Shown: positions 1-8,122 of the stretch, one piece after another
How the letters are laid out: every line of letters begins with the position of its first letter
Position numbering within the stretch: position 1 is the stretch's first letter
DNA from: Flavobacterium tructae
GTDB lineage: Bacteria > Bacteroidota > Bacteroidia > Flavobacteriales > Flavobacteriaceae
NCBI RefSeq assembly: GCF_002217475.1
Contig: NZ_MUHH01000013.1
Coordinates: 62,001-126,000, forward strand
DNA: 64,000 nt
Direction of reading: 5' to 3'
Position numbers and translations under genes: made by a program
The notes under the pieces: generated by a model
What the model saw: only the letters and a program-made list of their open reading frames with translations
The model's database searches: none
What the model was told of the DNA's origin: nothing

Positions 1-2
1 TT

Positions 3-59
3 CAAATTAACAGTGTAAAAAAAACCGTAAGACCGATTTTATTCGGGAAGTATAAATAA
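3..59 (+). CDS. possible 3' end of an upstream gene
   Basis: An open frame enters from the left edge and stops with TAA at 57-59. It gives 18 residues ending in VRPILFGKYK. The tail is too short to assign to a family. It lies on the same strand as the next genes, so it may be the end of the preceding gene, but an open frame of this length can also occur by chance. Confidence 0.3.
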   Translation, partial: QINSVKKTVRPILFGKYK

Positions 60-94
60 CGTCTTACTGTTCTACACATTGTACTTCCCAAAAA

Positions 95-149
95 ACCAAT
101 ATTGGTATTGCCCTAACCAACCTCCGGACTATTTCCGGTCAGCAATACC
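95..149 (+). promoter_or_regulatory. structured leader upstream of the small lipoprotein gene
   Basis: A perfect 12-bp palindrome ACCAATATTGGT lies at 95-106. It overlaps an inverted repeat GGTATTGC (104-111) / GCAATACC (142-149) that encloses a CCGG-n7-CCGG hairpin (124-138). The element ends 28 bases before the lipoprotein start. There is no U-tract, so a terminator is unlikely. An operator or a folded 5' leader is inferred. Confidence 0.35.
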
Positions 150-176
150 CATGTCTAATTTCTAAATCTAAATAAT

Positions 177-359
177 ATGAAAAAGCTAATAATTTTTATC
201 GCTTTCACGATACTATTCACCATGTTCTCCTGTACACCTGATGAATACGAAACTCCAACCAAACAGGAAACAAAGAAATCTATTGATCCTGCAAAACCAA
301 CTTTTGCTGATGGTCCTGGTGATGACAAAAATCAACCACCACCACCACCAGAAATTTAA
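177..359 (+). CDS. small proline-rich lipoprotein
   Basis: A 60-residue protein with a short basic N-terminus, a hydrophobic stretch and a lipobox ending in Cys19 (TMFSC), so it is expected to be exported and lipidated. The mature part is hydrophilic and charged and ends in a run of five prolines followed by EI. I recognise no family. A TPR sensor kinase, itself with a lipoprotein-type signal, starts 56 bases downstream, and the two may be functionally linked. A separate promoter-like element between them (366-373) suggests they are not strictly co-transcribed. A short surface peptide sensed or held by the kinase is only a guess. Confidence 0.65.
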   Translation: MKKLIIFIAFTILFTMFSCTPDEYETPTKQETKKSIDPAKPTFADGPGDDKNQPPPPPEI

Positions 360-365
360 TAAATA

Positions 366-373
366 TATCTTTG
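366..373 (+). promoter_or_regulatory. promoter -7 element for the TPR kinase
   Basis: TATCTTTG matches the Bacteroidetes -7 consensus TAnnTTTG exactly and lies 43 bases before the kinase start. No clear -33 TTG is seen at the usual distance, so the promoter is probably weak or needs an activator. Confidence 0.45.
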
Positions 374-397
374 TAGTATCTAATTAATTACTATTTT

Positions 398-430
398 CGG
401 GGAAAGTAAACTTATATGTTACGGTCCCCG
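398..430 (+). promoter_or_regulatory. terminator-like hairpin enclosing the kinase start codon
   Basis: CGGGGA (398-403) pairs with TCCCCG (425-430), and seven T follow at once. The ATG at 416 lies in the loop, so the hairpin would mask the start codon or stop RNA polymerase just after initiation. The U-tract doubles as codons of the hydrophobic signal peptide. Function is inferred from position only. Confidence 0.45.
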
Positions 431-2125
431 TTTTTTTATTTTATTATCTTTTTTTTACTGTTTTCCTGTACAGAAAAAAAAACTATTAATATCAACATAG
501 AATCTAAACGCAAAGAGGCACTTAGCATAAGAAATAAAGCAATTCAAAATTTTAATAACCAAAATTTTAATACTGCTTTTGACCAATTTAACAAATCAAA
601 ACTACTTTATGAAAATTTAAAAGACAGTGCCAATATTGGATACATACTTATTCAAATGGCGGCAATTCAGCAAGTAAATGGAGACTACTATGGTAGTAAG
701 GAAACAGTAACCGATGCATTACCATATGTTAAAAAAAAGAGTCTCTACGTCGCTGCCATAAACAATACACTAGGTATTGCAGATAAAGAACTCTCTCTTT
801 ATGATGACGCCATTCTTTACTACGAAGAGGCAGCTAAAGACTATAAAGACCCCGTTGAAAAACAAGCTCCTTTAAATAATATTGCATCCATCTATATCCA
901 GCAAAAAAAATACGATAAAGCAATCAATCTTTTAGAATCTTTTTTAAGAAAAAAATTATTAAACGAAAAAGCTCAACCAACGAAGAAGCCCTTAATTTTG
1001 GATAACTTAGGTTATGCATATTTCAAAAAAGGAATAAATGAAAAAGGATTTCGTTTAATGAGCGAAGCTCTTCAAATAAGAAATGAAATTAATGATACTT
1101 ATGGAAGCATCGAAAGTTACCTGCACCTTGCCATTTACTATTCTAAAAAAGACAATCAAAAATCTAATAAAAATGCCCTTGAGGCATATAATATAGCTAC
1201 AAACCTAAATAGTATTGACGAAAGATTAGAAGCACTTCAAATTTTAATCTCAAATGATCACAGTCCACAAACCAGCAAATATGTGCAAAGATATTTTAAA
1301 CTAAACGACAGTATCATTAAGGTTCGAAACAACTTTAAAAATAAGTTTGCCAAAATTAAATACGATGCTAAAGTAGAAAAGGATGAAAATGCCAAACTTC
1401 GTTTAGAAAAAGCCGAAACTCAATTGTCTCTCCAGAGAGCTAAATATCTCAAAATTGTATCTGCAATTATTTTCTTTTTCTTAATCGTTCTAATTGTAAT
1501 TGTAGTGCGTTACTATAAAAACAAGAACAAAGCAATCGAATTTAAAACTTCGTATATGACCGAAGCCCGCATCGCGAAAAAAATTCATGATGAATTAGCA
1601 AACGATGTTTATAATGTCATTGCTTTTGCAGAGTCACAGCCTTTATCTAAAGAAAACACCCGAGAAAATCTACTCCAGAAACTAGATGATATTTACGGAC
1701 GTGTAAGAGGAATTTCCAGAGAAAATAACAAGATTGAGACCGGTGCAGATTTCACTTACAGCATTAAAGAAATGCTTTCGACTTACAAAACCAACGAAAG
1801 AAACATTATTGTCACCAATTTAGAAAGCATTAACTGGGAAACGATTAACGACACTAAAAAAATTACCATAAGCCGAATTTTACAGGAATTAATGGTGAAT
1901 ATGAGAAAACACAGCAATGCCAGTATTGTTGGGATAAAATTTGAAAATAACGAGAAATCAATCGCAATAAACTATACCGATAACGGGAAAGGTTTTGAAA
2001 AGGCCACTATTGCAAAAAATGGTCTGCAAAACATGGAACAACGCATCCAGGCCGTTAAAGGCACGATTTCTTTTGATACAGCACCGGATAAAGGATTTAA
2101 AGCAAACCTATCTATACCCAAATAA
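416..2125 (+). CDS. TPR-containing sensor histidine kinase (HisKA_3 / NarL-type)
   Basis: A 569-residue sensor kinase. The N-terminus is a lipoprotein-like signal with Cys18. TPR-type helical repeats follow to about residue 300 (for example around NNIASIYIQQKKYDKAINLL), then a coiled coil, one membrane helix near 345-370 and a kinase core. The H-box KIHDELANDVYN puts the phospho-acceptor at His391, in the form used by HisKA_3 kinases that partner LuxR/NarL regulators. The C-terminal ATPase domain keeps the N-box region (ELMVNMRKHSNAS) and the DNGKGFE motif. No response regulator lies directly downstream; one could lie left of the window. The family transfers phosphate to a regulator in answer to an envelope signal; the signal is unknown. 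The start codon sits inside a terminator-like hairpin. Confidence 0.9.
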   Translation: MLRSPFFYFIIFFLLFSCTEKKTININIESKRKEALSIRNKAIQNFNNQNFNTAFDQFNKSKLLYENLKDSANIGYILIQMAAIQQVNGDYYGSKETVTDALPYVKKKSLYVAAINNTLGIADKELSLYDDAILYYEEAAKDYKDPVEKQAPLNNIASIYIQQKKYDKAINLLESFLRKKLLNEKAQPTKKPLILDNLGYAYFKKGINEKGFRLMSEALQIRNEINDTYGSIESYLHLAIYYSKKDNQKSNKNALEAYNIATNLNSIDERLEALQILISNDHSPQTSKYVQRYFKLNDSIIKVRNNFKNKFAKIKYDAKVEKDENAKLRLEKAETQLSLQRAKYLKIVSAIIFFFLIVLIVIVVRYYKNKNKAIEFKTSYMTEARIAKKIHDELANDVYNVIAFAESQPLSKENTRENLLQKLDDIYGRVRGISRENNKIETGADFTYSIKEMLSTYKTNERNIIVTNLESINWETINDTKKITISRILQELMVNMRKHSNASIVGIKFENNEKSIAINYTDNGKGFEKATIAKNGLQNMEQRIQAVKGTISFDTAPDKGFKANLSIPK

Positions 2126-2172
2126 ATTCAACATTATAATTTGACTATCTAATAACCTGCATATACAAAAAA

Positions 2173-2200
2173 AGCCTTTCAAGATTACTCTCAAAAGGCT
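2173..2200. terminator. bidirectional terminator between the kinase and the nucleotidase
   Basis: AGCCTTT (2173-2179) pairs with AAAGGCT (2194-2200), helped by an inner GA/TC pair. It has an A-run on the left and a short T-run on the right and lies between two convergent genes. The loop is imperfect, so strength is uncertain. Confidence 0.55.
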
Positions 2201-2273
2201 CTTTCCCTTCAAAAAACAGGTTAATAAAAAACTAATCCTGTATACTATTTCGTTATTTTAAGGCAAATAAACT

Positions 2274-2822
2274 TTAGTTTAAATTAGATACAATGTCTTT
2301 CTCTAAAATTTCAACGGCTTCTTTCCAGTTGTTTACCCTTAAATGGTGCGTTAGATTAACGTTATGAAATGCGGTAAACATGATTGGTTTTCCCATGCAA
2401 TGATCTAAATTTTTTCTGTGATCATCAATCATATAATCGGTATTGATAATTCGTTTGCTGCCGCATAAAATGATATTTTCCCATGTGATAAAAGGAAAAT
2501 GCTCTGCCAGCCAGGCTACTTTCTCAGCCAGTGATACCGGAAATTCTGTTGCAGCAGAAACAATAAATATTTCAAAGTTTTCTTGTAAACGGCGTAAACT
2601 TTCTATTGCGTCGGGTATTACCGGTAGATTTCTGAAAAAATTATCTGCATTCAAAACTTTACGCAAAAGTACCCTGTCACTAAAAGCTTCTTCTTCGCTT
2701 AATCCCTGAATGCTTTCTTTTGAAAGTGAGGTTCCGCTCTCTTCATTATACTGTTTTATTAATTGTGCTTCAATGTCGGCAAGTACACCGTCCATATCGA
2801 TGGCAATAGTTTTCTTTTTCAT
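2274..2822 (-). CDS. 5'(3')-deoxyribonucleotidase (NT5C-type, HAD superfamily)
   Basis: A 182-residue HAD-fold phosphatase. The start at 2822 is chosen because MKKKTIAIDMDGVLAD places HAD motif I (DMDGV, first Asp nucleophile, second Asp acid/base) at the very N-terminus, as usual in NT5C proteins. An upstream in-frame codon would add 13 residues. Motif II is probably the SAATEF segment, and motif III/IV the DYMIDDH acidic pair near residue 140. Members dephosphorylate deoxynucleoside monophosphates or related phosphate esters in the cytoplasm. It diverges from a DeoR-family regulator across a short shared promoter region with four TTGCAA sequences, so that regulator is a likely controller (inference). 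Confidence 0.85.
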   Translation of the reverse strand: MKKKTIAIDMDGVLADIEAQLIKQYNEESGTSLSKESIQGLSEEEAFSDRVLLRKVLNADNFFRNLPVIPDAIESLRRLQENFEIFIVSAATEFPVSLAEKVAWLAEHFPFITWENIILCGSKRIINTDYMIDDHRKNLDHCMGKPIMFTAFHNVNLTHHLRVNNWKEAVEILEKDIVSNLN

Positions 2823-2833
2823 TTCGATTAATT

Positions 2834-2900
2834 TTGCAACAAATTTACGCAAATATTGCAAATTATTGCAATTTTAACTTATTTTTGCAATATAAATTTG
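2834..2900. promoter_or_regulatory. shared divergent promoter with four TTGCAA half-turn sites
   Basis: The self-complementary hexamer TTGCAA occurs at 2834-2839, 2856-2861, 2866-2871 and 2885-2890, in the gap between the divergent nucleotidase and DeoR genes. The two inner copies start 10 bases apart, one helical turn. A perfect -7 element TAAATTTG for the DeoR gene lies at 2893-2900, only 7 bases before its ATG, which predicts a nearly leaderless message. An operator bound by the DeoR protein itself is the natural reading. Confidence 0.5.
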
Positions 2901-2906
2901 CACGAC

Positions 2907-3656
2907 ATGAAAAAAGAGGAACGTCAAAAAGTAATTTTAGAATACCTGTCAAAAGAACATCGACTTACTTTACAAGAACTTAGCGTCTATTTAAATGTTT
3001 CTGAAGACACGATAAGACGGGATGTAAAAGAACTTTCAGATCAGGGATTGTTAAAGGCTGTCCGCGGAGGTGCGGTTGCCCCGTCTCCGATTCCGCTTCA
3101 TTTTAGAAATAGAGAGAAACATGACCTTGAAAACAAAAAAATAATAGCCGAAAAAGCAATCTCTTATCTAAAAGACGGACAGGTAGTTTTTATCGATGGC
3201 GGAACCACTTCATTAGCTTTAGTGGCCAGTTTCCCTTATGATTTGAAAATAACGGTCATTACCAACAGTTTTCCTGTAGCGGCCCTAATTGAAGATTTGC
3301 CCAATATCGAATTGATTTTTGCCGGAGGAAGAATGTGCAAAACTTCTTTTGCTACCGCCAGTATTGAGACGATTGATTTTTTCAGAAACTTCAGAGCCAA
3401 CATTTGTATTCTCGGACTTTGCAGCATTCATCACGAACGTGGTGTTACAGGGATTTTACACGATGATTCTCAGATAAAAAGAAACATGATTCAGCACTCC
3501 GATTTTGTTATCGCTCTGGGCTCTATCGAAAAAGTAGGCACTGCTGAATCCTATTTTGTTTGTCCGATTAAAGATATTGACGTACTGGTGACCAATATTG
3601 ATCCGAAGGATGAAACCTTAAAACCTTATCAAAATGCAGGAGTGACTCTTGTTTAA
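2907..3656 (+). CDS. DeoR/GlpR-family transcriptional regulator
   Basis: A 249-residue cytoplasmic repressor-type protein. The start at 2907 (MKKEERQKVILEYLSKE) is preferred over one 17 codons upstream, because the DeoR winged helix begins directly with this segment. Residues 1-57 hold the helix-turn-helix with the family signature region LNVSEDTIRRDVKELSDQG. From about residue 75 follows the ISOCOT-type sugar-phosphate sensor domain with IDGGTTSLALVASF, TNSF and FAGGRM. Family members sense phosphorylated sugars or nucleosides. The glp genes in this window are 27 kb away, so glycerol control by this protein cannot be claimed. The divergent nucleotidase shares its promoter region and is the best target candidate. 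Confidence 0.9.
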   Translation: MKKEERQKVILEYLSKEHRLTLQELSVYLNVSEDTIRRDVKELSDQGLLKAVRGGAVAPSPIPLHFRNREKHDLENKKIIAEKAISYLKDGQVVFIDGGTTSLALVASFPYDLKITVITNSFPVAALIEDLPNIELIFAGGRMCKTSFATASIETIDFFRNFRANICILGLCSIHHERGVTGILHDDSQIKRNMIQHSDFVIALGSIEKVGTAESYFVCPIKDIDVLVTNIDPKDETLKPYQNAGVTLV

Positions 3657-3740
3657 TTTTTGTGATGATAAAAAATGCATTTTATCGCATAAATAAACTG
3701 ATCCAATCTTTTACTATGATATATTTTAACTTAAAGAAGA

Positions 3741-3787
3741 ATAACAAGGAATGTCAAGTACATCTTCACTAGAACGTTCTTTGTTAT
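3741..3787. repeat. inverted repeat downstream of the DeoR gene
   Basis: ATAACAAGGAA (3741-3751) and TTCTTTGTTAT (3777-3787) pair over 11 positions with one G-U. It could be a transcript-end stem for the DeoR gene. There is no U-tract on the plus strand, so it is not a standard terminator. Confidence 0.4.
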
Positions 3788-3824
3788 AGCAAAACATCAA
3801 ATAACCTAAACAGTCGAAAAAAAA

Positions 3825-3855
3825 AAGTCTTTAAAATTTAATTTTTTAAAGACTT
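3825..3855 (-). terminator. intrinsic terminator of the tail-fibre-like gene
   Basis: Perfect 12-bp arms AAGTCTTTAAAA (3825-3836) and TTTTAAAGACTT (3844-3855) around a 7-base loop. A long A-run on the left reads as a U-tract on the minus strand, 12 bases after the stop of the minus-strand gene. Confidence 0.8.
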
Positions 3856-3866
3856 CTAGTTTTTAA

Positions 3867-4859
3867 TTACTTTTTCTCAAGAACATTTAACCTATAATTT
3901 TGTTCTTCTACTATTTTAATTAAATAGTCAACATTTTTTTGCTGCTCAATTGCATGTAAGGTTAATTCTTCTATTTTTTTAAGCAAACTCAAATTCATCT
4001 CTGCTAACATTAATCCATTTTTCTCTATTTCCTGAGCTGAAGGTATTTCTGGTAAATGATTATTTAGTTTAATATATTTTTCGACTTCTCGCAATGATTT
4101 TAATTTATAATCATTGGCAAAAACATAATCCGGAAACCTTCCTGCGTTAACCGTTACTTTTACTTCCCGAACATGAATATCTCCGGCAACCGTAAGTTTT
4201 GAATCTGGATTTTTCGTACCTATACCAACATTTTTACTATAATCAATACGCATCACTTCTGTGGCATCGGCTCCCCCAATCATAAAAATTGTAGAGGCTG
4301 CTCCTCCGGTATTCGGTCCTATTTTAATATCTCCACCATTACCCCCCATAATGTCGTTTACATAGAGATTTGATCTCACCATTACTTTACCATTAACATC
4401 TAAAAGAGTTAAGCTATTTGGTTGATCTGTTCCAATACCTAATTTACCTAAAACGTAACTTGTCCCACTACCCCCAATTTTTAAATTTCCAGAAGATTCT
4501 ACATCGCTTTTGGAGTCTAAAAGATAACGCCAGCTTTCCCATGTATTTTGCTGAAAAAATGCACTCCTGTATAATATTCTGCCCCCATTCCAGGTATTGT
4601 CAAAATAAAGTTGTGAATCTAAATGACCTCCTCTACCATTTATCTCGAGCAGAGAGCCCCAGCTAGAGGGTGCACCTGCCCCTTCATAATTATCCCAAAG
4701 TCTTATAGACATTGGTTCTACACCAGCTCTGGGTGCACTATTAAAATCTTTTTGAGTCTGGCTCCAGTTTAAACTTTTAGTCCCCAAATTACCATCAAAA
4801 GTTTGACTGTACGAAAACGAACAAAGTAGTACAATAAATGAACATAGCTTTTTCTTCAT
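3867..4859 (-). CDS. secreted tail-fibre/pyocin-knob-like protein
   Basis: A 330-residue protein with a cleavable signal peptide (hydrophobic core then SYSQ near residue 19). Residues 20-110 resemble a pyocin-knob type region rich in Gly, Trp and Asn (for example LWDNYEGAGAPSSWGSLLEI and NTWESWRYLLDS). Two stretches carry the recurrent LGIGTDQP and VGIGTKNPDSKLTVAGDI motifs seen in Bacteroidetes secreted fibre proteins. The C-terminal 100 residues (NNHLPEIPSAQEI, then a long Leu/Glu/Lys helix) look like a trimerising coiled coil. No intramolecular-chaperone peptidase motif was recognised and no phage genes are nearby, so this is a host cell-surface protein rather than a prophage remnant. Its ligand is unknown. 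Confidence 0.7.
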   Translation of the reverse strand: MKKKLCSFIVLLCSFSYSQTFDGNLGTKSLNWSQTQKDFNSAPRAGVEPMSIRLWDNYEGAGAPSSWGSLLEINGRGGHLDSQLYFDNTWNGGRILYRSAFFQQNTWESWRYLLDSKSDVESSGNLKIGGSGTSYVLGKLGIGTDQPNSLTLLDVNGKVMVRSNLYVNDIMGGNGGDIKIGPNTGGAASTIFMIGGADATEVMRIDYSKNVGIGTKNPDSKLTVAGDIHVREVKVTVNAGRFPDYVFANDYKLKSLREVEKYIKLNNHLPEIPSAQEIEKNGLMLAEMNLSLLKKIEELTLHAIEQQKNVDYLIKIVEEQNYRLNVLEKK

Positions 4860-5059
4860 GTGTTTTGTTTTGTTTATTCTGACAAATTTAGATAATCTTC
4901 AAAAAAGACTCCTAAAATGCTCTTATTTTTTCTAGCACGGTAATATTTTATTTCTATGTCCTACTATAAAATTCTCCTTACTATTTTTCATAACTTTACA
5001 TCTATCAATAAATTAATCCTAAAAATCCATTTACTATTTGAAAATTAAACATCCGTAAA

Positions 5060-5869
5060 ATGCAATTCCAATATTTTTTGCCATCAGAAATTCTGAAGCC
5101 TTATATCAAACATTACTATATTTTTGAATCAGATTCGGATAAGGAGTTTGAAGATACGGTATTTCCCAGTGGCGAAATGGAAATCATTTTCAATCTTGGT
5201 AATGGCATTTGGGAATCATTGGTTGACCAGACTTTCTACAAAACTCCAAAAATTGAATTATGGGGACAGATCACTAAACCTCTTGCCATAAAATCAAAAG
5301 GCAAACATACAATGTTGGGAATTCGGTTCTATACTCACACGGCAGCTTATTTTTTTAAGGATGAAATCGGAGTATTCAACAATCAGATTTTCGATCTCGA
5401 GGATATAATTGGTAATCCAATAAAACATTTGCACGATCAGTTACTAGAAACTTCTGATATTAAAAAAAGGATCGAACTGATCGAAACCTTCCTGATACAA
5501 AAAATTATAACAAACGATAAAATATCGGATAAGATCGAAAAAGTAGCTAACATCTTATCCAGTTTACTCAACGACCCGACTGAAAGCAATATCAACAGTA
5601 TTTCAGTAAAATATGGTATAACGCCCCGTTATCTTCATAAACTAGTCTTTCAGCATACAGGGCTCGCTCCAAAAGCATTCAATAAAATCAAACGTTTCCA
5701 ACACAGTCTTAAGCTCATTAACACTACCGAATATCCCTTTACTTCTATTGCTTATGATTCTGGCTATTTTGATCAATCCCATTTTATAAGGGATTTTAAA
5801 TCCTTTACGGGAACTACGCCAACTTCCTATTTAGAGAATCAGTCCCCTATCAATCAATTAATCATCTAA
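5060..5869 (+). CDS. AraC-family transcriptional regulator
   Basis: A 269-residue regulator. The N-terminal half (LPSEILKPYIKHYYIFES, FPSGEMEIIFNLG, LGIRFYTHTAAYF) matches the AraC-associated sensor domain of the DUF6597 type. The C-terminal third is a double helix-turn-helix: the first part near ISVKYGITPRYLHKLVFQHTG, the second carrying the family signature SIAYDSGYFDQSHFIRDFKSFTG. It acts in the cytoplasm as a one-component activator or repressor. An NTF2-like lipoprotein gene starts 148 bases downstream in the same direction and is a plausible target. The effector is not evident from sequence. Confidence 0.9.
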   Translation: MQFQYFLPSEILKPYIKHYYIFESDSDKEFEDTVFPSGEMEIIFNLGNGIWESLVDQTFYKTPKIELWGQITKPLAIKSKGKHTMLGIRFYTHTAAYFFKDEIGVFNNQIFDLEDIIGNPIKHLHDQLLETSDIKKRIELIETFLIQKIITNDKISDKIEKVANILSSLLNDPTESNINSISVKYGITPRYLHKLVFQHTGLAPKAFNKIKRFQHSLKLINTTEYPFTSIAYDSGYFDQSHFIRDFKSFTGTTPTSYLENQSPINQLII

Positions 5870-6017
5870 AAAGAATATACTGCATTACAGAATTAATTCT
5901 TAGTACCTTAGAAACTAAGCCCCTTAATTTAAAATTCAGTTCCGATTTGTACAATTCAGACGTTTTTACCCTGACTATCTTTGACAAAAATAATAGTCAA
6001 TCTAAAAACTTTATACT

Positions 6018-6575
6018 ATGAATTCTTTTAATACGACATCAGAATTGAATCCAAAATCAACCTTTTTCTTAGTTGGTTTTTACAACCTATTTTTTAATCG
6101 AAATCTCATTTATCTGACATTCAAATTCATTGCAATTGTCCTGTTGCTTTCCGGCTGTAATTCATCTTCAAAAAATGAAACCGCAGATTTAAGCGAAGCA
6201 AAAAAAGCAATACAGGAAAGCAATGCTATTTATTTTGATTCTTTTAAAAACAATGATCCATCCCTATTCCTAGACCGATATGCTGAAGATGCTTCTATCT
6301 TACTCCCGAACGCACCACAAATTTATGGAAAAGAAGGTGCAGCCAAATTTTTCAGAAAAGCTTATGATGAATATGGCTTAAGAGGCGGAAAGTTTATCAC
6401 CACGGCAATATACGGTGACGGTATAGAGTATGTTACCGAAGAAGGCTTGTGGCAATCCTTAAACTCCAAAGGTGAATTAATGGATGACGGGAAATTTTTG
6501 GTTCTCTGGAAGAAAACTTCAAAAGGCTGGAAAATGTTCAGAGATTCTTTTAGCAGTAATCGAGAAGCTAAATAA
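6018..6575 (+). CDS. NTF2-like (SnoaL/DUF4440) lipoprotein
   Basis: A 185-residue protein with an unusually long N-terminal segment before a hydrophobic stretch and lipobox LLLSGC around residue 47. The mature domain (residues 60-180) has the cone-shaped NTF2 pattern: a first helix with SNAIYFDSFKNNDPSLFLDRYAEDASILLPN, then IYGKEGAAKFF and a C-terminal strand KGWKMFRDSFSSN. Proteins of this type are periplasmic or surface-held small-molecule binders or enzymes without a conserved reaction. An internal start closer to the hydrophobic stretch would give a more normal signal, but none is clearly better. It follows an AraC regulator and ends at a strong terminator. Confidence 0.7.
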   Translation: MNSFNTTSELNPKSTFFLVGFYNLFFNRNLIYLTFKFIAIVLLLSGCNSSSKNETADLSEAKKAIQESNAIYFDSFKNNDPSLFLDRYAEDASILLPNAPQIYGKEGAAKFFRKAYDEYGLRGGKFITTAIYGDGIEYVTEEGLWQSLNSKGELMDDGKFLVLWKKTSKGWKMFRDSFSSNREAK

Positions 6576-6615
6576 TTGAAATAATATCTTTTACATTCTT
6601 TTCACCCGCAATTAA

Positions 6616-6651
6616 AAAAGCCTTTCAAGTATAAAATCTTGAAAGGCTTTT
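6616..6651. terminator. bidirectional terminator
   Basis: Perfect 14-bp arms AAAAGCCTTTCAAG (6616-6629) and CTTGAAAGGCTTTT (6638-6651), 8-base loop, A-run left and T-run right. It lies between the convergent NTF2-like lipoprotein and efflux outer membrane factor genes and serves both. Confidence 0.85.
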
Positions 6652-6673
6652 GTCTACAAATTAAAAAGCAATA

Positions 6674-8122
6674 TTATTTCCAACCGCCGCCTAAGTCTCT
6701 GTAAACATGGACTGCAGCATTCAATTGTTCTTTTTTAGTATCTACCAATTCCAATTTTGCTTCTAATGCATCTCGTTGTGTCATTAAAACCTCAAAATAA
6801 TCTACTCTGGCCGATTTAAACAAATCATTAGAAACATCTATTGAAGTGTTCAGAGCATCTACCTGTTGCGATTTAAGATCATAGCCTTTTTGTAAGTTTT
6901 CAATCTTCGAAAGTTGATTAGAAACTTCTAAATAAGCATTCAAAATGGTACGATCGTAATTGTACAAAGCCTGAAGCTGTCTTGCATTTGCGCTGGCGAA
7001 TTCTGCTTTAATCGCATTTCTGTTGATCAGCGGTGCGGCCAGATCTCCTGCTAATGAATACAGAAGTGACTCCGGAAATGTTAACAGATAAGAAGGTTTA
7101 AACGCCTGCACTCCTATTGCAGCTGAAATGTCTAATGAAGGATAGAATTCTGCACGTGCCACTTTTACATCTAATTTTGAAGCGACTAATTCTAATTCTG
7201 CCTGTTTCACATCAGGACGGTTTGCCAGTAATTGAGACGGAATTCCTGAAGTCACAACAGCCGGTAATAAGCTCAGGAAGTTGTTTGTATTAGTTCTTTT
7301 AATTTCCTGTGGATATCTTCCCAATAAAAAGTTGATTTTATTCTCCGTTTCTTTTATTTGCTGAAGAATTCCAAATTCCATACTTTTTGAAGTTAAAACC
7401 TCAGCTTCAAACTTCTTCACGCCCAGTTCGGTCGCTCTTGCCGCTTGTTTCTGAATTTTTACAATTTCCAAAGCATTCGTCTGCAATTTGATGGTTTGTT
7501 TTACAATGTCCAATTGGGTATCTAAAGCCAGTAACTCATAATAAGAATCGGCTACTTCGGCAATAAGATTCGTAATTACAAAGTTCTTCCCTTCAACTGT
7601 CGCTAAATATCGGTTTAAAGCTGCTTTTTTAGAATTGCGCAGTTTTTTCCAAATGTCAACTTCCCAGTTTGCATAGGCCGAAATAGTAAAATCTCCCAAT
7701 GGATCTGGGGTCTTTACGCCTGGTTTGATGTCTGTATTGGCATCACCCGCACCCTGACTGGTGTAGCGGCCCACTTTCTCTACTCCCGCTCCGGCACGAA
7801 CACCAACAGTTGGCAATAAAAGTCCTTTTTTTACACGAATGTCATTTCTTGCAATCTCAATTTCCTGCAAAGTAATGTTTAATTCCTGATTGTTCTTAAG
7901 CGCAACATCAATTAGCTCTACCAGATTCTGATCTTTAAAATAATCTTTCCACGCTAATGTTGCTGTATTGTTATTAGCATCCTGAATCTGAGTTGTTGTA
8001 CCAAACGACTCAGGAACTGGTGTGCTTGTTGTTGTAGTCTCAGGAGCAGGGGCTTTACACCCTGCAACCATGAGACATGCACTCAATGCAATACTATATT
8101 GATATGATTTGAATTTATACAT
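6674..8122 (-). CDS. RND efflux outer membrane factor (NodT/OprM type lipoprotein)
   Basis: About 482 residues. The start at 8122 is chosen because it places a lipobox LMVAGC about 20 residues in; a start four codons earlier is possible. It overlaps the end of the pump gene by 8 bases, showing translational coupling. The protein has the duplicated outer membrane efflux repeat: long helices with ELNITLQEIEIARNDI and the second-half counterpart LLANRPDVKQAELELVASKL. Three copies form the trimeric outer membrane channel of a tripartite pump. The adaptor and inner membrane pump are encoded just upstream in the same operon. The substrate is not predictable from this subunit. Confidence 0.93.
   Translation of the reverse strand: MYKFKSYQYSIALSACLMVAGCKAPAPETTTTSTPVPESFGTTTQIQDANNNTATLAWKDYFKDQNLVELIDVALKNNQELNITLQEIEIARNDIRVKKGLLLPTVGVRAGAGVEKVGRYTSQGAGDANTDIKPGVKTPDPLGDFTISAYANWEVDIWKKLRNSKKAALNRYLATVEGKNFVITNLIAEVADSYYELLALDTQLDIVKQTIKLQTNALEIVKIQKQAARATELGVKKFEAEVLTSKSMEFGILQQIKETENKINFLLGRYPQEIKRTNTNNFLSLLPAVVTSGIPSQLLANRPDVKQAELELVASKLDVKVARAEFYPSLDISAAIGVQAFKPSYLLTFPESLLYSLAGDLAAPLINRNAIKAEFASANARQLQALYNYDRTILNAYLEVSNQLSKIENLQKGYDLKSQQVDALNTSIDVSNDLFKSARVDYFEVLMTQRDALEAKLELVDTKKEQLNAAVHVYRDLGGGWK

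Noticed and set aside
3867..4859. invertible fibre cassette (shufflon)
   Set aside because: No recombinase gene and no inverted copies of the gene end nearby.
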